DNA of 8,537 bases from an uncultured bacterium (GTDB lineage Bacteria; Cyanobacteriota; Vampirovibrionia; Gastranaerophilales; Gastranaerophilaceae), in assembly GCA_900553895.1 (NCBI GenBank), contig USFB01000053.1, positions 1 to 8,537 on the forward strand, in the 5' to 3' direction. Under the pieces are notes generated by a model. The model was not told the DNA's origin and searched no databases. It saw only the letters and a program-made list of their open reading frames with translations. The stretch's first letter is position 1; the number at the start of each line of letters is the position of its first letter. Of this stretch, positions 1 to 5,348 are shown piece after piece. The position numbers and the translations under genes were made by a program.

Positions 1-247
1 GAGGTGCGATTTTTACGCTTATCTTCCATACTTGTAGTCTTAACTACCAACTTGGAAGTGTGTTGTAAAACGAAACAATCCAGCCTTTTAATAACTTTTT
101 TTATTTTATTAAATTTATCTCTGACAGTTGTGCCAAATGGGGAGGGAACTAAAGACGTTCAATTTACGTATCTAACCCCCTCCCCTGGGGGAGGGGTAGG
201 GGAGAGGGTATTATTAACTCGCCCTTAGTAATAAACTTGATATACTC
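1..247. other. Gene-free left edge with hairpins
   Basis: I see no credible gene here. The only longer open frame on the plus strand (4-228) runs through a low-complexity C/G-rich repeat, has no ribosome binding site and resembles nothing I recognise. An imperfect hairpin lies at 23-58: CTTCCA (23-28) pairs with TGGAAG (53-58), and GTAG (34-37) with CTAC (44-47). It is followed at a distance by a T-rich stretch at about 100-118. It could be the end of a transcript entering from the left, but the T-run is too far away for a standard terminator. The C/G-rich repeat at 174-208 is listed separately. Confidence 0.5.
174..208. repeat. C/G-rich hairpin repeat, copy 1
   Basis: A strongly GC-rich island in an AT-rich setting. 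CCCCTCCC (177-184) pairs with GGGAGGGG (189-196) across a 4-base loop, and a further run, TAGGGGAGAGGG, follows. Its style (AACCCCCTCCCC ... GGGGAGGGG) resembles the short dispersed intergenic repeats found in many bacteria, and a related but diverged element occurs at 5690-5721 in front of pyrG. The four G-runs also form a G-quadruplex motif on the plus strand (see findings). That it belongs to a repeat family is inference from only two diverged copies. Confidence 0.5.
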
Positions 248-275
248 TTGAAATAAATCATTTGTATGATATAAT
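248..275 (+). promoter_or_regulatory. Sigma70-type promoter of the RHH gene
   Basis: A -35 TTGAAA (248-253) is followed after 16 bases by a perfect -10 TATAAT (270-275). Transcription would start near 282 and give a leader of about 20 nt before the ATG at 302. A 5-4-5 inverted repeat, ATCAT-TTGT-ATGAT (257-270), fills the spacer and touches the -10. It is a natural position for a repressor site. Confidence 0.7.
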
Positions 276-301
276 AAAGTATCAGTGTATTGGAGGGATA
301 T

Positions 302-490
302 ATGGCAAGAGTATTGATTTCAATGTCTAATGATTTTCTTAATAAAGTGGATAATATCGCTTCTTCTGAACAAAGAACAAGAAGTGAACTAATTAGAGAA
401 GCATTGAGAGTATACATTAAACGCAATAGAATCTCTAACAATCTTAAAGCAGAAGAAAATGCTACAATTTTAACTGAATTATTGGGCTAA
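302..490 (+). CDS. Ribbon-helix-helix (CopG/Arc-type) small DNA-binding protein
   Basis: A 62-residue protein with the layout of a ribbon-helix-helix regulator: a short beta strand at residues 2-8 (ARVLISM), helix A at about 9-24, a turn, and helix B at about 27-40 starting RSELIREAL, the signature of CopG-type antitoxins and repressors. Such proteins bind DNA as dimers through the paired strands. The ATG at 302 is chosen over the in-frame TTG at 290 because GGAGGG (292-297) is the ribosome binding site and would lie inside the longer reading. The polar tail (residues 41-62) could contact a toxin in a toxin-antitoxin pair, but no toxin gene follows: bases 491-738 carry no plus-strand gene. 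It is therefore a lone repressor or an orphan antitoxin. Palindromes with matching half-sites lie in its own promoter (257-270) and downstream (619-633), which suggests autoregulation. The fold is fairly certain; the role is unknown. Confidence 0.8.
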   Translation: MARVLISMSNDFLNKVDNIASSEQRTRSELIREALRVYIKRNRISNNLKAEENATILTELLG

Positions 491-510
491 TTTTATCACT
501 GAATTTAAAT

Positions 511-544
511 AAAAAAGAAAAACTGACTCGTAATTTTGAGCCAG
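511..544 (-). terminator. Rho-independent terminator of the minus-strand bioY operon
   Basis: Read on the minus strand, CTGGCTC (544-538) pairs with GAGTCAG (529-523) around an 8-base loop; one of the seven pairs is G-U. A T-rich run, TTTTTCTTTTTT, follows at 522-511. On the plus strand the same stem has an A-C mismatch and no T-run, so it acts for the minus strand. It lies about 195 bases past the bioY stop and is the first good terminator there, so it probably ends the gpi-to-bioY unit with a long 3' UTR. Confidence 0.7.
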
Positions 545-594
545 TATCACTATTCTCTATTAATTTTGGGAGGAGATTTGGGGATAGTTGATAC
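544..594. repeat. Long imperfect inverted repeat next to the terminator
   Basis: GTATCA (544-549) is the inverse of TGATAC (589-594). The pairing continues inward, CTAT (550-553) with ATAG (584-587) around one bulged T (588), then TCTC (554-557) with GGGG (580-583) through G-U pairs. This gives about 14 pairs with a 22-base loop as plus-strand RNA. The minus-strand version has C-A mismatches instead and is weaker. It abuts the operon terminator. Its function is unknown. Confidence 0.5.
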
Positions 595-618
595 CTGCAT
601 GTTAATATAAATTTTTCA

Positions 619-633
619 ATCATGAAACATGAT
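619..633. promoter_or_regulatory. Palindrome ATCATG-AAA-CATGAT, candidate operator
   Basis: A perfect 6-3-6 inverted repeat in a gene-free stretch. Its half-site ATCAT matches the 5-4-5 palindrome at 257-270 in the promoter of the RHH gene, so it may be a second site for that protein. A TTGACA hexamer on the minus strand (638-633) adjoins it, but I find no -10 at a workable distance. Low certainty. Confidence 0.3.
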
Positions 634-640
634 GTCAAGA

Positions 641-698
641 AAAATTTACAATTATTTACAAAAATTTACAAAAGCCAATGGCAAGTTCAAAAAGCCAA
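641..698. repeat. Direct repeats phased at 10 bp
   Basis: Three back-to-back 10-base units all end in TTTACA (645-650, 655-660, 665-670). The 9-base word AAAAGCCAA then appears twice, at 670-678 and 690-698, exactly 20 bases apart. The whole stretch keeps a 10-base register, so repeated words face the same side of the helix. It lies in the 3' region of the bioY transcript (minus strand), 40-100 bases past the stop codon. No gene is visible between 491 and 738. Confidence 0.5.
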
Positions 699-738
699 CC
701 TATGCCCTAAGATTCTAATTAAAAAATTTTCACCATTC

Positions 739-1416
739 TTAGCACATCACAATCCACAACAATTTTCGCATTTGTCTGCCTGCAAAAATCGCAATCATAG
801 CAAAAAATATGTCATAAAAGATTTGTACACCACTTTGTGACATAATCCAGCTTGTAACCAAATCCATTGGTGCGTGGCGAAGCGTTGCAATAAAAAACAT
901 ATATAAAATTCCCAAAACGTGAATAATTAAAACTCCGATTAATGAAATCAGGAAAACCCTCAAAAAATCGGTCTTGCCTTTGAGCAAAGTTCCTGCAAAA
1001 AATATTGCAGGTATAAAAGCTAAAATATAACCAAAGCCGTATTCAAAAAAGTAGCTTACACCTCCGCCAAGCGCAAAAATAGGGAAAATTAAACCTAAAA
1101 ATATGTACATCAAAATTGCCAAAATCCCAAATTTTCTTCCCATTAACGCAACAATAAAAAATACAACAGGAATTTGCGGGATGTATTTATAGCTTTTTAT
1201 AAAGTGATGCAAAATCGCGTGTTCATCCGTTTCCATAGCTAAAAAGCTCAACGAATCAAACGGGATGTAAGGGTGTTTTAAAGTAAGCTGCGTGAAAGTT
1301 GCGACAATAATCAGCAAAACACACAGAGCAGTCAAAACAAGCGTACCCATCGTTATTCTTATAGGTTCGCCTTTATATTTAAAACTATTTATTTGTTTTG
1401 CAACTCTTTTGCTCAT
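739..1416 (-). CDS. bioY: BioY-family biotin transporter, substrate-binding S component
   Basis: A 225-residue integral membrane protein of the BioY type, the S component that binds biotin for an energy-coupling-factor (ECF) transporter. About six hydrophobic segments are visible, at roughly residues 22-43, 82-93, 97-116, 127-142, 151-176 and 198-213. Family features include the segment IPVVFFIVALMGRKFGILA (82-100) and the glycine cluster ALGGGVSYFFEYGFGY (115-130), the equivalent of the conserved BioY loop. The N-terminal 20 residues are basic and hydrophilic, slightly longer than usual. The start codon overlaps the rimI stop as ATGA (1413-1416), and there is no clear ribosome binding site, so translation is probably coupled to rimI. 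No ECF ATPase or T component is in view; a shared module elsewhere or solitary function is possible. Biotin as substrate rests on the family match. Confidence 0.85.
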   Translation of the reverse strand: MSKRVAKQINSFKYKGEPIRITMGTLVLTALCVLLIIVATFTQLTLKHPYIPFDSLSFLAMETDEHAILHHFIKSYKYIPQIPVVFFIVALMGRKFGILAILMYIFLGLIFPIFALGGGVSYFFEYGFGYILAFIPAIFFAGTLLKGKTDFLRVFLISLIGVLIIHVLGILYMFFIATLRHAPMDLVTSWIMSQSGVQIFYDIFFAMIAIFAGRQMRKLLWIVMC

Positions 1417-1949
1417 TTTATTTCAATCAACGTTTTTAATTTGTTAATATTTTCTTGGTATTTTATTTTAAATTTATCGTAAAAAATATTTTCAGTCCAC
1501 ATAATTAATGCATCTTCATTATTATCTTGATAATACCCTTTTCTTGTCCCTAAAGACTGAAAACCGTATTTTTCATATAATCTTATCGCAGGTTCATTAG
1601 AAACTCGAACCTCTAAAGTCAAATATTTAACCTTGTCTTTGTAACAATCTTCAATAATTTGATACATCATAGCTTCGGCAATATGATTTCTCAAAAAATC
1701 TTTTTTAACAGCAATAGTTGTAATATGCCCTTCGTCAATAATATGCCAAGTTCCTGCATAGCCCACAATTTCACCATCAGAAGTTTTAGCGGCATAATAT
1801 TTCGCAAGGTTATTTGCCATCTCGTCATAAAACGATGATTTAGCCCAATGATGTTTGCCGTAAGCTTCTTCTTCAATCGCGATAACAGCATCAACATCTT
1901 CTTTTTCCATTTTTGTAATAATTATTTCAGATAATTTAGTTATGGACAT
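1413..1949 (-). CDS. rimI: RimI-like ribosomal protein S18 alanine N-acetyltransferase (GNAT)
   Basis: A GNAT-fold acetyltransferase of 178 residues. RimI transfers acetyl from acetyl-CoA to a protein N-terminus, classically Ala1 of ribosomal protein S18. The C-terminal half is diagnostic: LEVRVSNEPAIRLYEKYGF (112-130), then GTRKGYYQDNNEDALIMW (134-151), as in RimI, with Tyr125 in the place of the conserved family tyrosine. The acetyl-CoA loop is degenerate: the usual Q/R-x-x-G-x-G/A appears as LRNHIA (86-91), with His for the first glycine. About 25 residues follow the catalytic fold and are lysine-rich. The ATG at 1949 is preferred to the in-frame TTG at 1961 because a weak GGGAAAG precedes it at a suitable distance. 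It overlaps the HicB-like gene by 10 bases and bioY by 4. rimI often sits with tsaB/tsaD; here it does not. Confidence 0.85.
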   Translation of the reverse strand: MSITKLSEIIITKMEKEDVDAVIAIEEEAYGKHHWAKSSFYDEMANNLAKYYAAKTSDGEIVGYAGTWHIIDEGHITTIAVKKDFLRNHIAEAMMYQIIEDCYKDKVKYLTLEVRVSNEPAIRLYEKYGFQSLGTRKGYYQDNNEDALIMWTENIFYDKFKIKYQENINKLKTLIEIK

Positions 1950-2212
1950 ATACTTTCCCAATCAATGTCATCTTCTGTTTCTTCCCCGGGTTCAACTATA
2001 TGCTCTCCGTCTTCAAGCATGAGCATAAGTGAAAGTCGAAGTTGTTTTTTATAGTTTTCCAACGCTTTTTCTCTTGTTTTTGCACAAAAAGCAAAGCTGG
2101 GAATTTCTTTAATTTCAATATAATGATACGGATTTCCGTTAAAATCCAAATCTGTTCCCTCAATAAGCGTCCAATCAAGGTTTAAATAATAATCTAAATC
2201 TTTATTAGTCAT
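1940..2212 (-). CDS. HicB-like family small protein, no HicA partner
   Basis: A 90-residue protein with the short alpha/beta layout of HicB-like antitoxins. The strand segment YHYIEIKEIPSFAFCAKT (29-46) is followed by helix REKALENYKKQLRLSLMLML (47-66), then LEDGEHIVEP (66-75), the usual HicB order of strands, helix and an ending such as 'DG..IPEP'. The C-terminal tail is very acidic (EETEDDIDWE). There is no DNA-binding extension of the helix-turn-helix or ribbon-helix-helix kind. HicA is a small RNase that normally lies beside HicB; no such gene is near. The start overlaps the end of the GerMN gene by 8 bases, with GAGAGG seven bases upstream of the ATG. It is likely a domesticated housekeeping member of the family, common in cyanobacteria-side genomes, rather than part of a toxin-antitoxin pair. 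The fold is likely; the function is unknown. Confidence 0.65.
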   Translation of the reverse strand: MTNKDLDYYLNLDWTLIEGTDLDFNGNPYHYIEIKEIPSFAFCAKTREKALENYKKQLRLSLMLMLEDGEHIVEPGEETEDDIDWESICP

Positions 2213-2837
2213 CTAAAGACCTCTCGCTTAATGGTTGTTTAATCATTATTCCTTCGCCACCGATTACGTCCGCTTGTTTACCATTAATGTATAAATATAC
2301 AGGCAAATTTGTATTGGCTTTTGCAGTTTTTATAACTTGCATAACTCTTGTACAAGTACTTTCTGCGCCACCGCCACTTTCAAACGCTGATGACAAATCC
2401 ACCATAACACTTCCTTCGCCTTCTCTAATTGATAAAATTTTTGTTCCAGAAGGTATTTCAGAAGCAAATCCTTTTGATTTTTCCCAATTAGAAGGTGCAG
2501 AAACAAGTTCTTTTATAGCAAACGCAAAACAGGATTTTTCTTGAGCCGTATCACATTTTCGGTTAAGTGGACGAATTTTTCCGTTAGAATCTGTTACAAA
2601 AATTTTAACAGACTTAACTGTATGTTTTTGCGGAGTTTCCGTAGGAACATCACTTGGAGTCGTAGTTGTTATTTCCTCTAACATTGCAGGCGGCAATTCA
2701 GAATTGTTGTCTTCTTGATGATTAAAAGACGGCAAAGTCGGAATATGTATTCCTTCTGCAGAAAAGAATGAAAAATAAACATAAGCAGCCGAAATTGCTA
2801 TCAAAATAAACAGACCAAGCTTTTGAGAAAAATTCAT
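2205..2837 (-). CDS. Membrane-anchored GerMN-domain protein
   Basis: A 210-residue protein with one N-terminal membrane anchor (residues 7-26), a Ser/Thr/Pro-rich linker (about 33-73) and a GerMN domain (about 76-200). The domain shows the family pattern: an alpha-helical FAIKELVSAP (105-114), GFASEIPSGTKILSI (123-137), VMVDLSSAF (144-152) and a final VYLYINGKQ (180-188). GerMN domains were named from the spore germination protein GerM but occur widely in non-sporulating bacteria, with suspected cell-wall or envelope roles. The domain would face the periplasm or exterior. Three cysteines (95, 103, 162) might form a disulphide. The ribosome binding site AAAAGGAGAG (2854-2845) sits inside the end of the upstream DUF2993 gene, five bases away from overlap, so the two are tightly coupled. 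No spore genes are nearby, so a spore role is unlikely. Confidence 0.75.
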   Translation of the reverse strand: MNFSQKLGLFILIAISAAYVYFSFFSAEGIHIPTLPSFNHQEDNNSELPPAMLEEITTTTPSDVPTETPQKHTVKSVKIFVTDSNGKIRPLNRKCDTAQEKSCFAFAIKELVSAPSNWEKSKGFASEIPSGTKILSIREGEGSVMVDLSSAFESGGGAESTCTRVMQVIKTAKANTNLPVYLYINGKQADVIGGEGIMIKQPLSERSLDD

Positions 2838-2841
2838 AAAA

Positions 2842-3660
2842 TTACTCTCCTTTTACAAATATTTTACCATCAACTCGGACATTGTTGTCAACAATTTTTA
2901 CATTCTCAATATTCGCTTTGCATTCTTTTGATTCAAGTAACATCATAGTAAATTCAAGCGGATTCAAAAGATTCAGCATATTAGCAACTTTATTCAAAGA
3001 AACTTTGCCATACGCGCTATCCAATTTAACATTTACCGCTTTGATTTTGCCATTTTTGACTTCAAAATCAGAGGATGTAACAAAAACCTTATCCTTTGGA
3101 GATGGTGCTATCGGAAAATTGTATGAAGTCAAAATATAAAATTTGTTATCCAAAATCTTTGTTTTTACACTCTTAACCTGAAACATAGGATACGCAAGAT
3201 TGTTAATATTATTGATTACAGCTTTATAATTACTATGCTCTAATGCCTTGTTAAGACTTGTATCCGAAAGCAACATATCATAAGCATAAGTCATATCAGA
3301 CTTAAACACAATCGGATCTTTTGTATAATCTACATAATTATAGTCGCTTAAAGATTTCAAGTGAACATAAGGTATTGTAATCTCGTCAACTTGAACGTCT
3401 TTACCTGTAAGTTCAAGTTCTTTAAAAATACCTTTTTTCATACTAGAAAGCGTGTAGCCTGAAAATTTAACCTTGAAATTCGATTTTGTTTCTTTTTTTA
3501 AAGCACTTTTTATTGAATGTTCAACAATCCCTTCAGCAATCGGATTCATAATTGCGATGTGCTTATGGTTTTTTAGGTAATCTTCTGAATATTTATCTGC
3601 TGCAAAACTCATACCGCAAGATAAACCAAGTAAAATAATCAGTGATAAAATCTTTTTCAT
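2842..3660 (-). CDS. Exported DUF2993 (LmeA-like) protein
   Basis: A 272-residue secreted protein. Residues 1-20 are a clear signal peptide (MKK start, hydrophobic core LSLIILLGL, SFA before the cut), so the mature part is periplasmic. Cys15 does not fit a lipobox. The body is beta-rich with the layout of DUF2993: an early amphipathic helix (IVEHSIKSALKKE, 45-57), then LELTGKDVQVDEI (82-94) and an end VKIVDNNVRVDGKIFVKG (254-271), as in this family. The family includes actinobacterial LmeA, a lipid-binding protein of envelope glycolipid synthesis, and cyanobacterial proteins of unknown role. A lipid-binding role is inferred from the family only. It starts the tightly packed part of the operon, after an inverted repeat that separates it from gpi, with AGAGGAT eight bases before the ATG. 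I see no promoter in the gap. Confidence 0.6.
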   Translation of the reverse strand: MKKILSLIILLGLSCGMSFAADKYSEDYLKNHKHIAIMNPIAEGIVEHSIKSALKKETKSNFKVKFSGYTLSSMKKGIFKELELTGKDVQVDEITIPYVHLKSLSDYNYVDYTKDPIVFKSDMTYAYDMLLSDTSLNKALEHSNYKAVINNINNLAYPMFQVKSVKTKILDNKFYILTSYNFPIAPSPKDKVFVTSSDFEVKNGKIKAVNVKLDSAYGKVSLNKVANMLNLLNPLEFTMMLLESKECKANIENVKIVDNNVRVDGKIFVKGE

Positions 3661-3680
3661 AATAAAATCCTCTTTATATT

Positions 3681-3747
3681 GATGTTGGGCTGAAAGCCCG
3701 ACCTACATTACACAATCACAAGCAGGTCGGATTTTCAGCCCAACATC
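3681..3747. repeat. Long inverted repeat in the gpi to DUF2993-gene spacer
   Basis: Arms of 24 bases (3681-3704 and 3724-3747) match at 22 of 24 positions around a 19-base loop. The left arm also folds on itself: GTTGGGCT (3683-3690 region) pairs with AGCCCGAC around GAA. The motif 'GGCTGAAAGCCCGACC' looks like known short intergenic palindromes (REP-like) in many genomes. No T-run follows on either strand, so it is not a normal rho-independent terminator. As RNA it would make a stable stem between gpi and the downstream genes, which could slow decay of the gpi part or lower downstream expression. Confidence 0.7.
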
Positions 3748-3753
3748 ATATTT

Positions 3754-5142
3754 CTAAACTGACGCCATTTTTTCTTGAAGCGTATGCGCAGATTCTTCAT
3801 AACCTGCTCTACCCATTAAAGCGTAAGTATAATTTTTTGCCTGCTCAACACCGGGTTGATTAAACGTATTTATGTTGTACAATTCACCTGCAATTGCAGT
3901 CTGAACTTCTAACATATAAAGAAGTTGTGCAACGTTATATTCATCAAGTTTTTCTAATGAAATTGTCATTGTAGGTCGTGAATAGTCTGCTAGAGCAACT
4001 CTTGTAGAATCCGCTTCAGCGTTAATCAAATCATTAATAGTTTTTCCACCTAAATAACCAATTCCTGTATATTCAAAAATTTTAGGAATTTCTAATGTTG
4101 TATCAAAATTATTTACACGAATAAACGTAATAACTTTGTTGTTAGGACCTTCGTTATACAATTGTATTTGCGAGTGTTGATCAGTTGCACCAACTGCTTT
4201 AACCGGAGTCGGACCAACATTAACTTTTTCACCCGCATTATTATATTCTTTACCCAAAGATTCTGCCCAAAGTTGAACGTACCAATCAGAAACATATTTC
4301 AATCTGCTTGAGTATGGCATCATAACTGAAATATTTTTACCTTTTTCCACATCCAAAAGATACTGAACCAAAGCTCCTTGAGCTGCAATATTCTGATGAA
4401 TATCAGTGTTTTTAAGAGCCAAATCCATATCCTTAATACCGTTCATTATTTGATCAATATCAAGCCCTACCAAAGCAAAAGGTACAAGCCCTACTGCAGA
4501 GAACACAGAGAATCGTCCGCCTACATCATCAGGAACTACAAACGTCTTGTAACCTTCTTGATCGGCAAGTTGTCTCAAAACGCCCATTTTTTTGTCTGTT
4601 GTTGCAACAATATTTCTTCTGTAATTATCACCAAGTTCTTTTTCTAAGCGGTCTTTTATTATCATATACTGCGACATCGTTTCCGCCGTTGAACCTGATT
4701 TTGTAATCACATTAACTAAAGTTTTTTTCAAATCAAGAATGTCTAAAAGACCATTCATTGAATCTGGGTCAATATTATCTAAAAAGAATATTCTTGGTAG
4801 TCCGTTTCTTTGTTCAGGAGTTAAAAGGTTCCAATAAGGTTTTAAAAGAGCTTCTGTTACAGCTAAACCACCCAATGCAGAACCGCCGATACCAAGTACA
4901 AGAATATTCTCGAATCTGCCTTCTACCATTGAAGCAAATTCTTTTACATACCAAACAGTTTCTTCATTGTAGCCCAAATTCATCCATTGCAACCATTGTC
5001 CCGGTTTGTCCTTGCGCTGATTTAAACTCTTAATAATATCAGAGATTTGTTGTTTATAATTTTCAAATTTCTCATACAAATTTAAGCCGTTTTCTTCGCC
5101 AATAACTGCGGAATCAACGTTTCTGCAATTTAATTTAAGCAT
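3754..5142 (-). CDS. gpi: Glucose-6-phosphate isomerase
   Basis: A 462-residue cytoplasmic enzyme of the short bacterial type that interconverts glucose 6-phosphate and fructose 6-phosphate in glycolysis and gluconeogenesis. Two sugar-isomerase domains are visible. The phosphate-binding loop is GIGGSALGG (84-92) and SGSTAET (149-155). The family signature DVGGRFSVFSAVGL (206-219) holds Arg210. The catalytic residues follow: Glu294 in WAESLGKE, His323 in DQHSQIQLY, and Lys436 in the second signature FNQPGVEQAK (427-436). All key residues are present, so it should be active. The ATG at 5142 has AAAGGA six bases upstream and a well-placed promoter (5206-5179). It is the first gene of the minus-strand unit that continues to bioY through a hairpin-filled gap; the link to the envelope genes may be only positional. 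Confidence 0.95.
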   Translation of the reverse strand: MLKLNCRNVDSAVIGEENGLNLYEKFENYKQQISDIIKSLNQRKDKPGQWLQWMNLGYNEETVWYVKEFASMVEGRFENILVLGIGGSALGGLAVTEALLKPYWNLLTPEQRNGLPRIFFLDNIDPDSMNGLLDILDLKKTLVNVITKSGSTAETMSQYMIIKDRLEKELGDNYRRNIVATTDKKMGVLRQLADQEGYKTFVVPDDVGGRFSVFSAVGLVPFALVGLDIDQIMNGIKDMDLALKNTDIHQNIAAQGALVQYLLDVEKGKNISVMMPYSSRLKYVSDWYVQLWAESLGKEYNNAGEKVNVGPTPVKAVGATDQHSQIQLYNEGPNNKVITFIRVNNFDTTLEIPKIFEYTGIGYLGGKTINDLINAEADSTRVALADYSRPTMTISLEKLDEYNVAQLLYMLEVQTAIAGELYNINTFNQPGVEQAKNYTYALMGRAGYEESAHTLQEKMASV

Positions 5143-5176
5143 TCAAAATCCTTTCTATAACTTAACACCCTTATTT

Positions 5177-5220
5177 AAATTGTACTATTAACAATTAATT
5201 TTTCAAGAACCAAATTGTAC
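5177..5220. repeat. 9-base direct repeat flanking the gpi -35
   Basis: AAATTGTAC occurs at 5177-5185 and 5212-5220, 35 bases apart. The first copy contains the gpi -10 on the minus strand. The second could be a decoy or a regulator half-site, since no good -35 precedes it. Weak evidence. Confidence 0.25.
5179..5206 (-). promoter_or_regulatory. Promoter of gpi
   Basis: On the minus strand, TTGAAA (5206-5201) is followed after 16 bases by TACAAT (5184-5179), a 5/6 match to the consensus -10. The transcript would start about 7 bases later, giving a leader of about 30 nt to the ATG at 5142. The gpi promoter and the gatC promoter face away from each other, with about 90 bases between their -35 elements. 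Confidence 0.65.
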
Positions 5221-5294
5221 GATAATCAAACGTTTACGACTTATTCGGGATTTGAAAAATAAAAAACTGTTTTCTTAAAACCGAAAAAATATGT

Positions 5295-5322
5295 TTTACA
5301 AAAATACGATTTTCATGATAAT
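5295..5322 (+). promoter_or_regulatory. Promoter of gatC
   Basis: TTTACA (5295-5300), 16 bases, then GATAAT (5317-5322), each one base off consensus. The start of transcription would be near 5329, about 20 nt before the gatC ATG at 5349. GGAG (5336-5339) or AAGGA (5341-5345) serves as ribosome binding site. Confidence 0.55.
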
Positions 5323-5348
5323 ATATATAAATATTGGAGTAAGGAATT

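Noticed and set aside
4..228. Plus-strand open frame of 74 codons at the left edge
   Set aside because: No ribosome binding site, runs through the C/G-rich repeat, and gives no recognisable protein.
214..441. Minus-strand open frame antisense to the RHH gene
   Set aside because: Shadow of the RHH gene; low-complexity leucine/serine-rich product without a ribosome binding site.
633..638. TTGACA on the minus strand as promoter of a small RNA
   Set aside because: No -10 at 16-18 bases; the nearest TATATT is 23 bases away.
641..698. CRISPR array
   Set aside because: Units are only 9-10 bases and there are no spacers of CRISPR length or cas genes.
622..840. Plus-strand open frame running into the bioY 3' end
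   Set aside because: No ribosome binding site, overlaps bioY antisense by 100 bases, and its start comes from the palindrome and phased repeat.
3681..3747. Rho-independent terminator after gpi
   Set aside because: No T-run follows the stem on the minus strand, and the loop and arm lengths fit a palindromic repeat better.
4378..5033. Plus-strand open frames antisense to gpi
   Set aside because: Shadows of a clearly recognised enzyme with all catalytic residues.
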